From NCBI GenBank assembly GCA_023423895.1, contig JAFAER010000207.1, forward strand, positions 1-64,000: DNA of 64,000 nt. The letters run 5' to 3'. Position 1 is the first letter of the stretch. Every line of letters starts with the position of its first letter. The notes under the pieces are model-generated. The model was given only the letters and a program-made list of their open reading frames with translations, searched no databases and was not told the origin of the DNA. This document shows positions 8,154 through 17,038 of the stretch, in pieces. The position numbers and the translations under genes are program-made. Origin of the DNA: Pseudomonadota bacterium (GTDB lineage: Bacteria; Myxococcota_A; Polyangia; Polyangiales; Polyangiaceae).

Positions 8154-9149
8154 TCAGAAGGCGTAGCCCGCTTGAGCGAGCAGGCGTGGCTTGAGGCCTG
8201 ACGACGCGATCGTGCTGGGGCCCGTCGCGAGGTCGCCGAAGTTCTCGCTGACCGACAGGTACTGGATGCCTGCGCCCGCGCCGAGGGCGAGGTGATCCCA
8301 GAATACCTGCTGGACACCGATGTCCGCGGCCACACCGATGTTGGTGAACGCCGTGTTCCCTTGGATGAGGTCCGCGTTGTAAACGCCGCCGATGATCGAC
8401 GGCCCGATGAAGATGCCGTTCATGCCGCGGCTGCCCGTGTAGTAGCGGTAGCCGAGCTCGCCGCCGACGCCCGTGAAGCGGTTCGTTCGCATGACGTCCG
8501 GGCCGACGCTGACCTCTTGGCTCGGATTCGCGAAGTGCGGGCTCGCGATGATGACGTGGTGGGTGACCGGAGCGTATTCGATGTTGAAGCTGACGCGTCC
8601 GGCGGCGACGGCGCCGAGCGGGTTCCAGGTCACGGCGACGGGGTTGTACTTGCCTGGCTGATCGAGGGCGCGCGTCACGTCTTGTCCGGCCTCGATGACG
8701 CTGGTCGCCGCGGTCGTCGTGGCGCGTCCGACTGCGCCGCCGGCCTTTTCGGCCTTCTGCTTGTCACGGGCCTCGCGCGCCTTCATCTCTTCCGCTTCGC
8801 GTGCCTTGCGCTCGTTCTCGGCTTGCTGCTTCTTGCCGACGATGTCCTCCTGCATCTTCCGCGTCGCTTCTTCCTCTTCTTTCACGCCCTTCTTCACCTG
8901 GCCGGCCACCGACTCGTCTGCGTCTTTGGCCTTTTGACCTGCCTTCTGCGCCTCTGCCTTCGGCGTCTTGGCCTTCTTCTTGACCGTGGTCGTCGTTCTC
9001 GTCGTCGTCTTCTTGACGGTCTTGTCCGCCGCTCGGGCGTCGTCCGCCGCTTGCTGTTGCACCGGCTCTGGCTGCTGTTGCGCCGACGCTACCGAGCTGA
9101 AGGCGAAGATTGTCGCCGCGATCGCGACGTTCGTGAGCTTGTTCCTCAT
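8154..9149 (-). CDS. Outer-membrane-type protein with Lys/Glu-rich coiled stalk
   Basis: About 331 residues. A Sec signal peptide ends at VASAQ. Residues 25-145 are a highly charged Lys/Ala/Glu stretch (TVKKTTTRTTTTVKKKAKT; EEEEATRKMQ) predicted to be helical and coiled. The C-terminal 170 residues have alternating strands (GRVSFNIEYAPVTHHVIIA; GVGGELGYRYY; GAGAGIQYLSVSENF) and end in Phe, as outer-membrane beta barrels do. ATG 9149 is chosen because AGGAG lies eight bases upstream; ATG 9155 would leave only two. Function unknown; a cell-wall-spanning stalk with a barrel anchor is an inference. Confidence 0.7.
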   Translation of the reverse strand: MRNKLTNVAIAATIFAFSSVASAQQQPEPVQQQAADDARAADKTVKKTTTRTTTTVKKKAKTPKAEAQKAGQKAKDADESVAGQVKKGVKEEEEATRKMQEDIVGKKQQAENERKAREAEEMKAREARDKQKAEKAGGAVGRATTTAATSVIEAGQDVTRALDQPGKYNPVAVTWNPLGAVAAGRVSFNIEYAPVTHHVIIASPHFANPSQEVSVGPDVMRTNRFTGVGGELGYRYYTGSRGMNGIFIGPSIIGGVYNADLIQGNTAFTNIGVAADIGVQQVFWDHLALGAGAGIQYLSVSENFGDLATGPSTIASSGLKPRLLAQAGYAF

Positions 9150-9532
9150 CACCATTGCTCCTGCGAGTGTCCGCGTCGCGATGTGCAAGCGCCTGGCCGG
9201 AGCGAGGCGTGCCGTAACGCAGGAAGGCCTCCGCGGCGCGCCGACGCCGGCGTTCGTCCGACCGTCGAGTCCGCTCGTTCACGGCCCCGCGCAGGACCTC
9301 GATGTGTCGGATCCGCAGTCGTGACGCTGCCGAGAGCCGAGCACCGCGCTGAGCTCGATGCGCACGGCGATCAGGTCAGCCGCGAGGGGCGCGGCCGGTG
9401 CTGCCGCCATGCTTCTGCCGTGCGCGGGGCGATCTCGCCCGGTTCTCGGCTGGAGCGCACGGTCCCGACGGCCGGAGACGCGAGCGGGAGCGCGCACTCG
9501 ACGCCGGCTGTATCGCGAGTATGGTGGGCTCG
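9150..9532. other. Divergent intergenic region, nothing recognised
   Basis: 383 bases between the divergent barrel-stalk protein and the FAD/GcvT enzyme. It must hold both promoters, but I see no convincing -35/-10 pair, palindrome or conserved small gene. Short open frames on both strands show no family-like sequence. Confidence 0.6.
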
Positions 9533-12001
9533 ATGGCCGAGAACCTCTTGCCCAAGCACGCGCGCGTTGTCGTCATCGGTGGCGGAATCATCGGATGCTC
9601 CGTCGCCTATCACCTCGCGCACATGGGGTGGAAAGACGTGGTGCTGCTCGAGCGCGATCGGCTCACGTCCGGAACCACTTGGCATGCCGCCGGTCTCATC
9701 GTGACGTTCGGGTCGACCTCGGAGACGTCGACGGAGATGCGCAAGTACACACGCGATCTCTATGGCCGTCTCGAGGCGGAGACGGGGCTCGAGTCGGGCT
9801 TCAAGCCCGTCGGCTTCATCGAGGTCGCCGCCGATCGAGGTCGCCTCGAGGAGTACCGCCGCGTGTCGGCGTTCAACCGTCACTGCGGGGTCGACGTCCA
9901 CGAGATCTCGGCCGGGCAGGTAAAGGAGCTGTTCCCGCTGGCGAACGTCGACGACATCCTCGCGGGCTTCTACGTGAAGGAGGACGGCGTCGCGAATCCC
10001 GTCGACGTGACGATGCAGCTCGCGAAGGGCGCGCGGATGAAGGGCGCGACCATCCTCGAAGGCGTCGCCGCGACGAACGTGACCTGGAAGGGGACCGGCG
10101 CGCTTCGACGCGTCACCGGCGTCGACACGACGCACGGTCATATCGAGGCCGAATACGTCGTCAACTGCGCCGGGATGTGGGCCCGCCAGCTCGGCGCGAA
10201 GTCGGGCGTGAACATCCCGCTGCAGTCGGCCGAGCACTACTACCTCATCACGGATCGCATCCCCGGCATCGGCGAATGGCCGGTGCTCGAGGACCCGGGA
10301 TCGTACGGATACATCCGGCGTGAGGTCGACGGGCTCATGGTCGGTCTCTTCGAGCCTCTCTGCGCGCCATGGAAGGTCGAGGGGGTTCCGGAGGACTTCT
10401 CGTTCGGCGAGATCACACCGGACTGGGAGCGCATGGGACCCTACGTCGAGAAGGCGATGTCACGCGTGCCGGCGACGCTCGAGGTCGGCGTTCGGAAGTT
10501 CTTCTGCGGGCCGGAGAGCTTCACTCCGGACCTGCAACCCTGCGTCGGCGAGGCGCCAGAGATGAAGAACTACTTCGTCGCTGCGGGCCTCAACTCGATC
10601 GGGATCCTCACCGGCGGCGGCCTCGGGCGCGTCCTCGCGCACTGGATCGTCAACGGGCGCGCCGATGTCGACATCACCGGCTTCAACATCGATCGCCTGC
10701 ATCCGTATCAGTCGAACCCGGAGTACCGCCGCACGCGCACGGTGGAGTCGCTCGGCATGGTGTACCAGTGCCACTACCCGTTCCGTTCGATGACGACGGC
10801 GCGTGGCGCGAAGAAGTCGGCAATCCACGACCGGCTCGCGGCCCGAGGCGCGTTCTTCCGCGACGTCAGCGGCTGGGAGGGCGCCGACTGGTACGCCGGC
10901 GAGGGCGCGCTTGCCGAGCCCGGGCCGCTCTCGTTCGGCAAGCCGAGCTGGGAGGCGCACTGGGCCGAAGAGCACGAGGCCGCGCGGAGCGGCGTCATCC
11001 TGATGGACATGTCCTTCATGGCGAAGTTCCACGTGCAGGGGCGCGACGCCGGACGTTGGCTCGACTGGATCTCGGGCGGCAGCGTCAATGGCGAGAAGGG
11101 GCGTGTCACGTACACGCAATGGCTGAACGAGGACAGCAAGCTCGAGGCGGACCTCACCGTCACGAAGCTCGACGACGATCGGTTCATGGTCGTGGCCTCG
11201 GACACCGCGCATCGCCACGTCGAGACCTGGATGCGCCGGCACTTCCCCGAGGACGCGCATGCCTTCGTCACCGACGTCACGTCCGCCTACGCGCAGATCA
11301 ACGTGCAGGGACCGCGTTCGCGCGAGCTCCTGCAATCGCTCACGACGGCGGACATGTCGAACGAAGCGTTCGCGTTCCGTGACGCCCGCGAGATCGACAT
11401 CGGCTTCGCTCGGGCGCTCTGCCTGCGGATCACGTACCTCGGCGAGCTGGGGTACGAGCTGTACATCCCGACGGAGCAAGCGACGCACGTCTACGATCGC
11501 CTCGTCGAGGCGGGACGGAAGCTCGGGCTCCGTCACGCAGGCTTGAAGGCGCTCGCGAGCCTCCGGATGGAGAAGGGGTATCGCGACTACGGGCACGACA
11601 TCGACAACACGGACTCGGTCCTCGAGGCAGGGCTCGGTTTCGCGCTCGACATGAAGAAGCCGGGAGGTTTCCTCGGCAAGGAGGCGGTGCTCGCGAAGAA
11701 GTCCGAAGGCCCGCTCCGTCGACGCATCGTGCAGATCCTCGTCAAGGACCCGGAGCCGATGATGTTCCACGCCGAGATCGTCAAGCGGAACGGCAAGCCG
11801 CTCGGCTACATCCGCGCGGCATCGTACGGCTTCACGCTCGGCGGAGCGGTCGGGCTTGCGATGATCGAGGCAGACGAGCCGATCGATCAGAAGTACCTCG
11901 ATGCGGGCACCTGGGAGGTCGAGATCGCAGGAAGGACGTACCCTGCCGTCGCATCGATCCGTCCGCTCTACGATCCCGCGAACGAAAGGGTGCGAGGCTA
12001 G
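9533..12001 (+). CDS. FAD-dependent oxidoreductase/GcvT fusion, dimethylglycine or sarcosine dehydrogenase-like
   Basis: 822 residues. The N-terminal DAO domain has the Rossmann motif VVVIGGGIIGCSVAYHLA and the WHAAGLI flavin segment. A short FAO_M linker domain follows near 365-420 (YEKAMSRVPA, CGPESFTPDLQP). The C-terminal half is an aminomethyltransferase-like (GcvT plus GCV_T_C) tetrahydrofolate-binding module, with LGELGYELYIP and LRMEKGYRDYGHDI. Enzymes of this build oxidatively N-demethylate dimethylglycine or sarcosine and pass the C1 unit to THF. ATG 9533 best fits; ATG 9521 is also in frame. It stands alone, with no partner sarcosine-oxidase subunits nearby. Confidence 0.9.
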   Translation: MAENLLPKHARVVVIGGGIIGCSVAYHLAHMGWKDVVLLERDRLTSGTTWHAAGLIVTFGSTSETSTEMRKYTRDLYGRLEAETGLESGFKPVGFIEVAADRGRLEEYRRVSAFNRHCGVDVHEISAGQVKELFPLANVDDILAGFYVKEDGVANPVDVTMQLAKGARMKGATILEGVAATNVTWKGTGALRRVTGVDTTHGHIEAEYVVNCAGMWARQLGAKSGVNIPLQSAEHYYLITDRIPGIGEWPVLEDPGSYGYIRREVDGLMVGLFEPLCAPWKVEGVPEDFSFGEITPDWERMGPYVEKAMSRVPATLEVGVRKFFCGPESFTPDLQPCVGEAPEMKNYFVAAGLNSIGILTGGGLGRVLAHWIVNGRADVDITGFNIDRLHPYQSNPEYRRTRTVESLGMVYQCHYPFRSMTTARGAKKSAIHDRLAARGAFFRDVSGWEGADWYAGEGALAEPGPLSFGKPSWEAHWAEEHEAARSGVILMDMSFMAKFHVQGRDAGRWLDWISGGSVNGEKGRVTYTQWLNEDSKLEADLTVTKLDDDRFMVVASDTAHRHVETWMRRHFPEDAHAFVTDVTSAYAQINVQGPRSRELLQSLTTADMSNEAFAFRDAREIDIGFARALCLRITYLGELGYELYIPTEQATHVYDRLVEAGRKLGLRHAGLKALASLRMEKGYRDYGHDIDNTDSVLEAGLGFALDMKKPGGFLGKEAVLAKKSEGPLRRRIVQILVKDPEPMMFHAEIVKRNGKPLGYIRAASYGFTLGGAVGLAMIEADEPIDQKYLDAGTWEVEIAGRTYPAVASIRPLYDPANERVRG

Positions 12002-12110
12002 TCGCGTGGCGCGAGACGCGTAGCGCGTAGCGAAGCGCAAGCACCGAGGCGGGCTACGGCACGGCTGGCGCGGCACGTGCAGCCACCGTTCGCACACGGA
12101 GAGTGCGCGA

Positions 12111-12266
12111 ATGGTCACGAAGAAAAAGGCGAGCGCGAAGCGACCTCAAGAGAAGAAGAGCGACCCCCCGAAGGCCGGCGTGGGTCCACACGCGAAGGGC
12201 CGACCGAAGACGGGCGAGGGCGGCGGCAAGTGGCCCGGGGGCGGCAAGAAGGGCGAGAACGAGTGA
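12111..12266 (+). CDS. Small Lys/Gly-rich basic protein, 51 residues
   Basis: An ORF of 51 codons with a strong GGAGAG Shine-Dalgarno seven bases before ATG 12111. It has about 14 Lys, many Gly and Pro, and a single Trp near residue 41, with the patterns MVTKKKASAK and GGGKWPGGGKKG. It is probably disordered and nucleic-acid or ribosome associated. No family is recognised. It lies 109 bases after the FAD/GcvT stop and 53 bases before the convergent PfpI stop. Confidence 0.6.
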   Translation: MVTKKKASAKRPQEKKSDPPKAGVGPHAKGRPKTGEGGGKWPGGGKKGENE

Positions 12267-12319
12267 CGTCGGTCGGGCGTCGGCGTGCGCCTCGCCCCGC
12301 CCCGCTCGCTCGCTCGTCG

Positions 12320-13078
12320 TCAGCCGCTGATCATGCGGCGGAGGGCGAGCGCGCCGAGCCCGATCGCGAGTGCGCATCCGAGGACCGTCCACATTCCCGG
12401 GCCTGGCAGGCGACGGGTCAGCTCCACCACGAGCGGCTCCGGGCGATCCGCCTGAGGTGACGACACGTCGGCGAGGCGCATGGCGCGTTCGAGCGGCCGC
12501 GGCGCCTGCGCCTCTGCCTGCGCATGAGCCGGGCCCGCAAAGAGATGGATCATGGCCGGAACGAACGAATGAAGGTCAGCCGGTCCGCGGCTCGTGACCC
12601 AGTTCCGATCGACGACCACGGGGTCGTCGCGCCATATGCCGCCCGCATGGACGATGTCGTCGCGGATACCGGGCCATGAAGCCAACATCCGGCCCCTCAC
12701 GAGCTCGGAGGAGACGAGGAGCCACGGGCCATGGCACAACGTCGCGATCGGCTTGTCCGAGGCGTCGAATGCGCGGACGAATGCTCGCGCCGCGCGGCTC
12801 TGGCGGATGAAGTCGGGCCCGATGAACCCCCCAGGGATCAGGAGCGCATCGTATCGGCTCGGATCGGCGGTCTCGAGGGTGCAATGGACCCGCACGGCCT
12901 TGGTGGGCTCGCTGATGTTCATCCCGCGGATCCTGCCCTCGTGCAGCGAGACGACCTCGGTGTCGGCTCCTGCCATCTCCAGGGCCTTCTTCGGGACGAC
13001 CAGTTCGACGTACTCGAAGCCGTCGGCAGCGAGGATCGCGATCCGTTTGCCGCGCAATCTTTGCCGTCCGGTCCTCAT
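12320..13078 (-). CDS. DJ-1/PfpI family protein with C-terminal membrane anchor
   Basis: 252 residues. The core (about 8-180) is a class I glutamine-amidotransferase-like fold of the PfpI type: KRIAILAADGFEYVEL, LIPGGFIGPDFIR, the nucleophile elbow ATLCHGPWLL, and DDIVHAGGIWRDDPVVVD. PfpI-type proteins act as proteases, deglycases or chaperones. The tail is a Pro-rich linker and a single membrane helix (MWTVLGCALAIGLGALAL), unusual for the family, whose members are normally soluble. ATG 13078 has GGAGG five bases upstream. It lies downstream of the 13165-14013 lipoprotein on the same strand. Confidence 0.85.
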   Translation of the reverse strand: MRTGRQRLRGKRIAILAADGFEYVELVVPKKALEMAGADTEVVSLHEGRIRGMNISEPTKAVRVHCTLETADPSRYDALLIPGGFIGPDFIRQSRAARAFVRAFDASDKPIATLCHGPWLLVSSELVRGRMLASWPGIRDDIVHAGGIWRDDPVVVDRNWVTSRGPADLHSFVPAMIHLFAGPAHAQAEAQAPRPLERAMRLADVSSPQADRPEPLVVELTRRLPGPGMWTVLGCALAIGLGALALRRMISG

Positions 13079-13164
13079 GGCGTCCTCCGCGTCGGCGGTG
13101 TGCAAGGCACCGGCCGCACGACGGACGTGCTCGCGGACGCACACGCTCGCGGCGCTCGCCGGCG

Positions 13165-14013
13165 TCACGCTGGATGCAACGTCCCCGGCGTCGGAGGCTC
13201 TCGAGGCGTGGCCGCGGTCTGCGGCGCAGTCTCCGCCGACGTGAGCGATGCTGCGATCCGAGCAAGAAGCGCGCGCAGCGCCGGATCGTCACGCTCCGCA
13301 CCTACCGCATCGAGCAGCGCCGTCGCGACCGCGGTCCTGCGCTCCGCTTCCTCGCGGTACTTCCGCGCCGCGCGCTGCTGGAGCAGGAGCACCGCGATGG
13401 GAGCTCCGATGGCGAGCAGCAGCGCGACCAGCAGCGCGAGCGAAAGGCCTGGTGGCACGAGGTCGGATAGGCCGGGTATGAGAGCGCGCAGCTTCTCCTG
13501 CTTGCCGGGCTTCATCATGGCATCGGCGGTGCCGAGCGCGACGTGTTTGCCGACGTCGCGGGTGGTTTCGTTCAGGGCCTGTCGGAAGTCGGGCTGGCGG
13601 AGCAGCTCGTCGACGATCATCCGGCGCATGGCCGGACCGGCTTTCGTCTCGAGCTCCGCGGAGAGCGAGCTCACGAGCGACCGCGTCACCCCGGCGGTGA
13701 TCTCCCGTCCGGCGGGCCCGCGGACGCCTTCGGCGACCTCCTCGAGCATCGCACGCGAGAGCTGCGCCACGAGCGTGTGTACCCTTTCGGTCGTCTCCGC
13801 GTCGAGCAGGCCTGCGACCGCGCCCTGCGCCGCCTCGCGCGAGAGCTCGTCGACGAGCTGCGCGACCTCGGGCACGGTCCGGAGGTCGCGGGTGACCTGC
13901 TCCGTCGTCTTTCGTGGGATCTCCATTCGCGCGCGCATCACGGGCGGCTCGCAGCCGAGGGTCGAGACGAGCAGCGTCGAGGCGAGCGTGAGCGTGACGA
14001 GGCGGGACGGCAC
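13165..14013 (-). CDS. Putative membrane lipoprotein, function unknown
   Basis: 282 residues starting at GTG with GAGGAGG five bases upstream. A lipoprotein signal (LVSTLGC) is followed by a long helical region of about 150 residues and one strongly hydrophobic segment (LSLALLVALLLAIGAPIAVLLL, about 192-213), then a charged helix and a Pro-rich tail. It therefore has two candidate membrane attachments. It lies 10 bases after the DsbA-like gene, so the two are almost surely one transcript, with PfpI following. Confidence 0.6.
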   Translation of the reverse strand: MPSRLVTLTLASTLLVSTLGCEPPVMRARMEIPRKTTEQVTRDLRTVPEVAQLVDELSREAAQGAVAGLLDAETTERVHTLVAQLSRAMLEEVAEGVRGPAGREITAGVTRSLVSSLSAELETKAGPAMRRMIVDELLRQPDFRQALNETTRDVGKHVALGTADAMMKPGKQEKLRALIPGLSDLVPPGLSLALLVALLLAIGAPIAVLLLQQRAARKYREEAERRTAVATALLDAVGAERDDPALRALLARIAASLTSAETAPQTAATPREPPTPGTLHPA

Positions 14014-14023
14014 TCGAGCCTCC

Positions 14024-14587
14024 TCAGTGTGCTGCGGGTCTGCGGAGCGCCACGGGCGATCCGTGGACCACCGTCTGCTGGATCGCTGCCGTGAGGCTAT
14101 CGGCGTCCCAAGGTCCGTCGACTCGAACGCCGTTCAAGAAGAACGCAGGCGTTCCGTTCACGCCGCTGCTGGCACCGCTGCGGAAGTCGGTCTCGATTTT
14201 CGGCAAGTAGGTGCCTTCCTGGAGGTCGCGTGCGAAACGGTGAGCATCGATGCCGATTGCCTCGGCGCAGCCCATGAGGTCGGCGAGCTCGAGGGTGCTC
14301 TGGTTGGCAAAGAGCATCGAGTGCATCGGCCAGAACCGCCCTTCCGAGCCTGCAGCTTCCGCGGCCTGCGCCGCCAGAAGCGCGTGCGGATGTAGATGCG
14401 TCAGCGGGAAGTGGCGGTAGGCGTAGCGCACGTCGTTGCCGACGCGGCGGAGCACCTCCGCGATCTCGTAGTGGGCTCGTGCGCAGTGAGGGCATTCGTA
14501 GTCGCCGTATTCGACCAGGGCGGCCAGCGCAGCCGGAGTGCCGAGCACGTGATCCCTCGGGCCGATCGGTTCGGTCAATCGGTTCAT
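14024..14587 (-). CDS. DsbA-like thioredoxin-fold oxidoreductase
   Basis: 187 residues with a CPHC active site (EYGDYECPHCARAH, about residues 27-40) and a cis-Pro segment (SGVNGTPAFFLNGVRVDG). The inserted helical domain is typical of the BdbD/DsbA-like Thioredoxin_4 family. No signal peptide is visible, so it probably acts in the cytoplasm despite resembling periplasmic disulfide oxidases. ATG 14587 is preceded by GAGGTG. Just upstream lies a GAGAAGAGC repeat. It is first in the apparent unit with the lipoprotein and PfpI genes. Confidence 0.85.
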   Translation of the reverse strand: MNRLTEPIGPRDHVLGTPAALAALVEYGDYECPHCARAHYEIAEVLRRVGNDVRYAYRHFPLTHLHPHALLAAQAAEAAGSEGRFWPMHSMLFANQSTLELADLMGCAEAIGIDAHRFARDLQEGTYLPKIETDFRSGASSGVNGTPAFFLNGVRVDGPWDADSLTAAIQQTVVHGSPVALRRPAAH

Positions 14588-14616
14588 CGTTCACCTCGGT
14601 GCCTGCGGCGAAACGC

Positions 14617-14646
14617 GAGAAGAAGAGCGAGAAGAGCGAGAAGAGG
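14617..14646 (-). repeat. Imperfect GAGAAGAGC tandem repeat
   Basis: Three units, the first with a 3-base insertion and the last with one change, lie between the YbaK-like stop and the DsbA-like start. Confidence 0.75.
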
Positions 14647-14683
14647 AGGGGCGAGCGACGTCTCTGCCCCAGAGCGGCGGCGC

Positions 14684-15193
14684 TCAGTGCACCGACGGAG
14701 CCGCGGACGCGGCGGCCTCCTCGATTCGCTCGGGAAGCTCTCCGGCGCGCGCGAAGGAGACGACGCGCGGCTCCTCTTGTCTGGCGAAGTCTTCGTACGG
14801 GATCTCGAGGTAGTCGCTCTCGCCGAAGAGCGGCATGACGATGCTCGCGTACTCCGTGACGCGCTCGTCGATGATGACGGGAATGCCGAAGAGCTGTCCG
14901 AGCGGTGGCGGTGCCGCCTCGAAGCGCTGCAGGTCGTCGGGCAGGTCTTCCGTCGTCGCGTCGCAGATCGATGCCCCGATCTGGTTCGACAGTGCCGAGA
15001 GATCGGCCACGTCGCCCTCTGCGAAACAAACGATCGCGAGCTTGTCTCCGACGAGCACGACCTGAGTCCCGACCCGCGTCGCGAACTTGGCGATCGGTTG
15101 CGCGGCCTTCGGGACGTGCTCGGGGCTCGGGAAGCTCGAGAGGCGGAACGGCACCAAGGACTCGTGCAGGTAGCGAACGATCCGATCGAGCAT
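14684..15193 (-). CDS. YbaK/ProX-like aminoacyl-tRNA deacylase family protein
   Basis: 169 residues. The fold pattern fits YbaK/EbsC trans-editing domains, which hydrolyse mischarged aminoacyl-tRNA: ALSNQIGASICDATTEDL, then PPLGQLFGIPVIIDERV and EYASIVMPLFGESDYLEIPYEDF. ATG 15193 is family-like; an in-frame longer reading from 15373 runs through the TTTCCAG array and is rejected. It lies 176 bases downstream of the sigma-54 activator stop on the same strand, with a candidate sigma-54 promoter in that gap. Family assignment is by pattern and not certain. Confidence 0.65.
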   Translation of the reverse strand: MLDRIVRYLHESLVPFRLSSFPSPEHVPKAAQPIAKFATRVGTQVVLVGDKLAIVCFAEGDVADLSALSNQIGASICDATTEDLPDDLQRFEAAPPPLGQLFGIPVIIDERVTEYASIVMPLFGESDYLEIPYEDFARQEEPRVVSFARAGELPERIEEAAASAAPSVH

Positions 15194-15204
15194 GCTGCGC
15201 TGCC

Positions 15205-15240
15205 TTTCCAGTTTCCAGGTTTCCAGATTCCGGGTTTCAG
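15205..15240 (-). repeat. TTTCCAG short-period array in the YbaK-like leader
   Basis: Three exact TTTCCAG units (15205, 15212, 15220) and two decayed units (TTCCGG, TTTCAG) at 7-8 base spacing, 12-47 bases upstream of the YbaK-like ATG. The same half-site occurs in the palindrome at 17039. Confidence 0.8.
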
Positions 15241-15296
15241 GCGCGCGGGCTCCTCCGAACGACGCGCGCCGGTCGTCGCGTTCGTACGGCGCGCGT

Positions 15297-15312
15297 TGCA
15301 AATCGGCGGCCA
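15297..15312 (-). promoter_or_regulatory. Candidate sigma-54 promoter upstream of the YbaK-like gene
   Basis: On the minus strand TGGCCGCCGATTTGCA shows the obligatory GG-N10-GC spacing, TGGC at -24 and a perfect TTGCA at -12. It is about 105 bases upstream of the YbaK-like ATG and directly after the gene for a sigma-54 activator. Confidence 0.45.
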
Positions 15313-15369
15313 TCCGGCCGAGCGCGACCAAGCGCGACTCGGTGCGGTTGGAAGAGAAGACGACGACGC

Positions 15370-16944
15370 TCAAGCGCGTTCGCGCGCGCGGATCCCGAGC
15401 GCACGAAGACGCGACTGCAGCGTCGACGGCTTCACGCCGAGGAGCTCGGCAGCGCCGCCGACGCCGTAAATCCTACCGGCCGTCCGTGTGAGCGCCGCGA
15501 TCAGATTCGCGCGCTCGCGCCGGCGCCACTCTTGGTCGGAGACGATCTCCTCCGTGGTCGGCGCTTGCGGTGGCCCCGACGAGCGGCGCTGCTGCTCACC
15601 GCGTGCGACGAGGACCTGGTCGAGGCGCATCTCCCCGCCGCGCCCGAGAATGACCGCGCGCTCGATGACGTTCTGGAGCTCGCGGACGTTGCCCGGCCAG
15701 TCGTACGAGCGCAGCGCCGCTGCCTGCGCCTCGGTGAGCTGGGGTGTCGGGGCGCCGATCTCCTTCGAGACGAGCCCGATGAAGTGGTTCGCGAGCGGAA
15801 CGATGTCTTCTTTGCGGTCGCGCAGCGGAGGGATGCGGATGGGGAAGACACTGAGCCGGTAGTAGAGGTCCTCCCGGAAGCGTCCGGCGGCGACGTCCGA
15901 GCTGAGGTCGCGATTGGTCGCGGCGATCACGCGCACGTCGATCGAGCGCGTGGTGTCGTCGCCGACGCGCTCGTATTGACCTTCCTGCAGCACACGGAGG
16001 AGCTTCGGCTGCAGGTCGAGCGGAAGGTCACCGACCTCGTCGAGGAAGATGGTCCCTTTCTCGGCGAGCTTGAAGCGCCCCGGTCGGTCCCGCACGGCCC
16101 CGGTGAAGGCCCCACGAATGTGTCCGAAGAACTCGCTCTCGAACATCTCGCGCGGGATGGCACTGCAGTTCACCTTGATCAGCGGCCGGCCGGCTCGCCG
16201 GCTCCGCTCGTGGATCTCGCGCGCGAGCAGCTCCTTGCCCGTACCGGACTCGCCGAGGACGAGGACTGTCGCGTCGGTCGGCGCCACGAGCTCGACCTCG
16301 GCGAGGATGTCGCGCAGCGCCTGGCTCTGCCCGACGATGCCTCCGAACGCGAGGGCGACCTCGACCTCTTCACGGAGGTAAGCGTTCTCGTCCTCGAGCT
16401 GGAGGTGACTGCTCTCGCGTTCTGCGAGCTTCGCCTCGACCCGTCGTGTGTCGACGAGCAGCCTCGTGAGGCGCAGCCAGAGGGTGACCTGATTCAAGGC
16501 AGCGCCGAGGACCATCGACTCGAGCGGAGTAGGGAAGTCACGTCTCCGTGATGCGGCGAACACCGCGCCTTCTCCGGTCGCGAGCGGCATCGCCGCAATG
16601 CGCACGCTCGCCCCGTCGAGCGGGCTTCGGATCTCGGGCGCGACCGTCGAGCCGATGAGCGGCGTGAGCACACGAGCAACGGACTCGACGTGAGCTCGCG
16701 AGAGCTGCTGGCCGAGGCCTTTGGCCCGCGCGGCCTCTACCGTGTCACCCCCACGCGGATCTTCGATGCGCGCGTAAGCGAGATCGAGGCGCAACGCGGC
16801 CGACACGACGTCGAGAAAGTTGTCGAGGACCTGCGGCGGTTCTCGTCCAATCCAGAGGGATGGGAGCGCGCTCAGCGCGGCGAGGTCGCGGATGCAGGCC
16901 TTCAGTATGGGGACGGTCTCGTCGTCCTTGGCGATGTCGTTCAC
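15370..16944 (-). CDS. Sigma-54-dependent Fis-type transcriptional activator with GAF-like sensor
   Basis: A 524-residue enhancer-binding protein. Residues 1-170 form a GAF-like sensor region with no receiver aspartate pattern. The AAA+ domain has Walker A GESGTGKE (231-238), the sigma-54 contact loop GAFTGA (278-283) and Walker B LDEVGD (301-306). A Fis-type helix-turn-helix ends the protein (GGAAELLGVKPSTLQSRLRALGI). It would respond to an unknown small ligand and drive sigma-54 promoters. GTG 16944 follows a GGGAGGGGGG purine stretch at good spacing. It is divergent from the kinase gene at 17445. Confidence 0.95.
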   Translation of the reverse strand: MNDIAKDDETVPILKACIRDLAALSALPSLWIGREPPQVLDNFLDVVSAALRLDLAYARIEDPRGGDTVEAARAKGLGQQLSRAHVESVARVLTPLIGSTVAPEIRSPLDGASVRIAAMPLATGEGAVFAASRRRDFPTPLESMVLGAALNQVTLWLRLTRLLVDTRRVEAKLAERESSHLQLEDENAYLREEVEVALAFGGIVGQSQALRDILAEVELVAPTDATVLVLGESGTGKELLAREIHERSRRAGRPLIKVNCSAIPREMFESEFFGHIRGAFTGAVRDRPGRFKLAEKGTIFLDEVGDLPLDLQPKLLRVLQEGQYERVGDDTTRSIDVRVIAATNRDLSSDVAAGRFREDLYYRLSVFPIRIPPLRDRKEDIVPLANHFIGLVSKEIGAPTPQLTEAQAAALRSYDWPGNVRELQNVIERAVILGRGGEMRLDQVLVARGEQQRRSSGPPQAPTTEEIVSDQEWRRRERANLIAALTRTAGRIYGVGGAAELLGVKPSTLQSRLRALGIRARERA

Positions 16945-17038
16945 TTCCCCCCTCCCAGATCATGGCTGTCCGAGACGTGCCTTGCCTCGCACGAAGAGCT
17001 CGTTCATCACGGTCTCCTGCAGCGGCCGACTGCGTCGG

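Noticed and set aside
9182..9497. Small open frames in the 9150-9532 divergent gap
   Set aside because: No ribosome site and no recognisable sequence; Arg/Pro/Ala-rich as expected from GC bias.
14684..15373. Longer YbaK-like protein starting at 15373
   Set aside because: The extra 60 residues run through the TTTCCAG array and the proposed promoter and do not look like the family.
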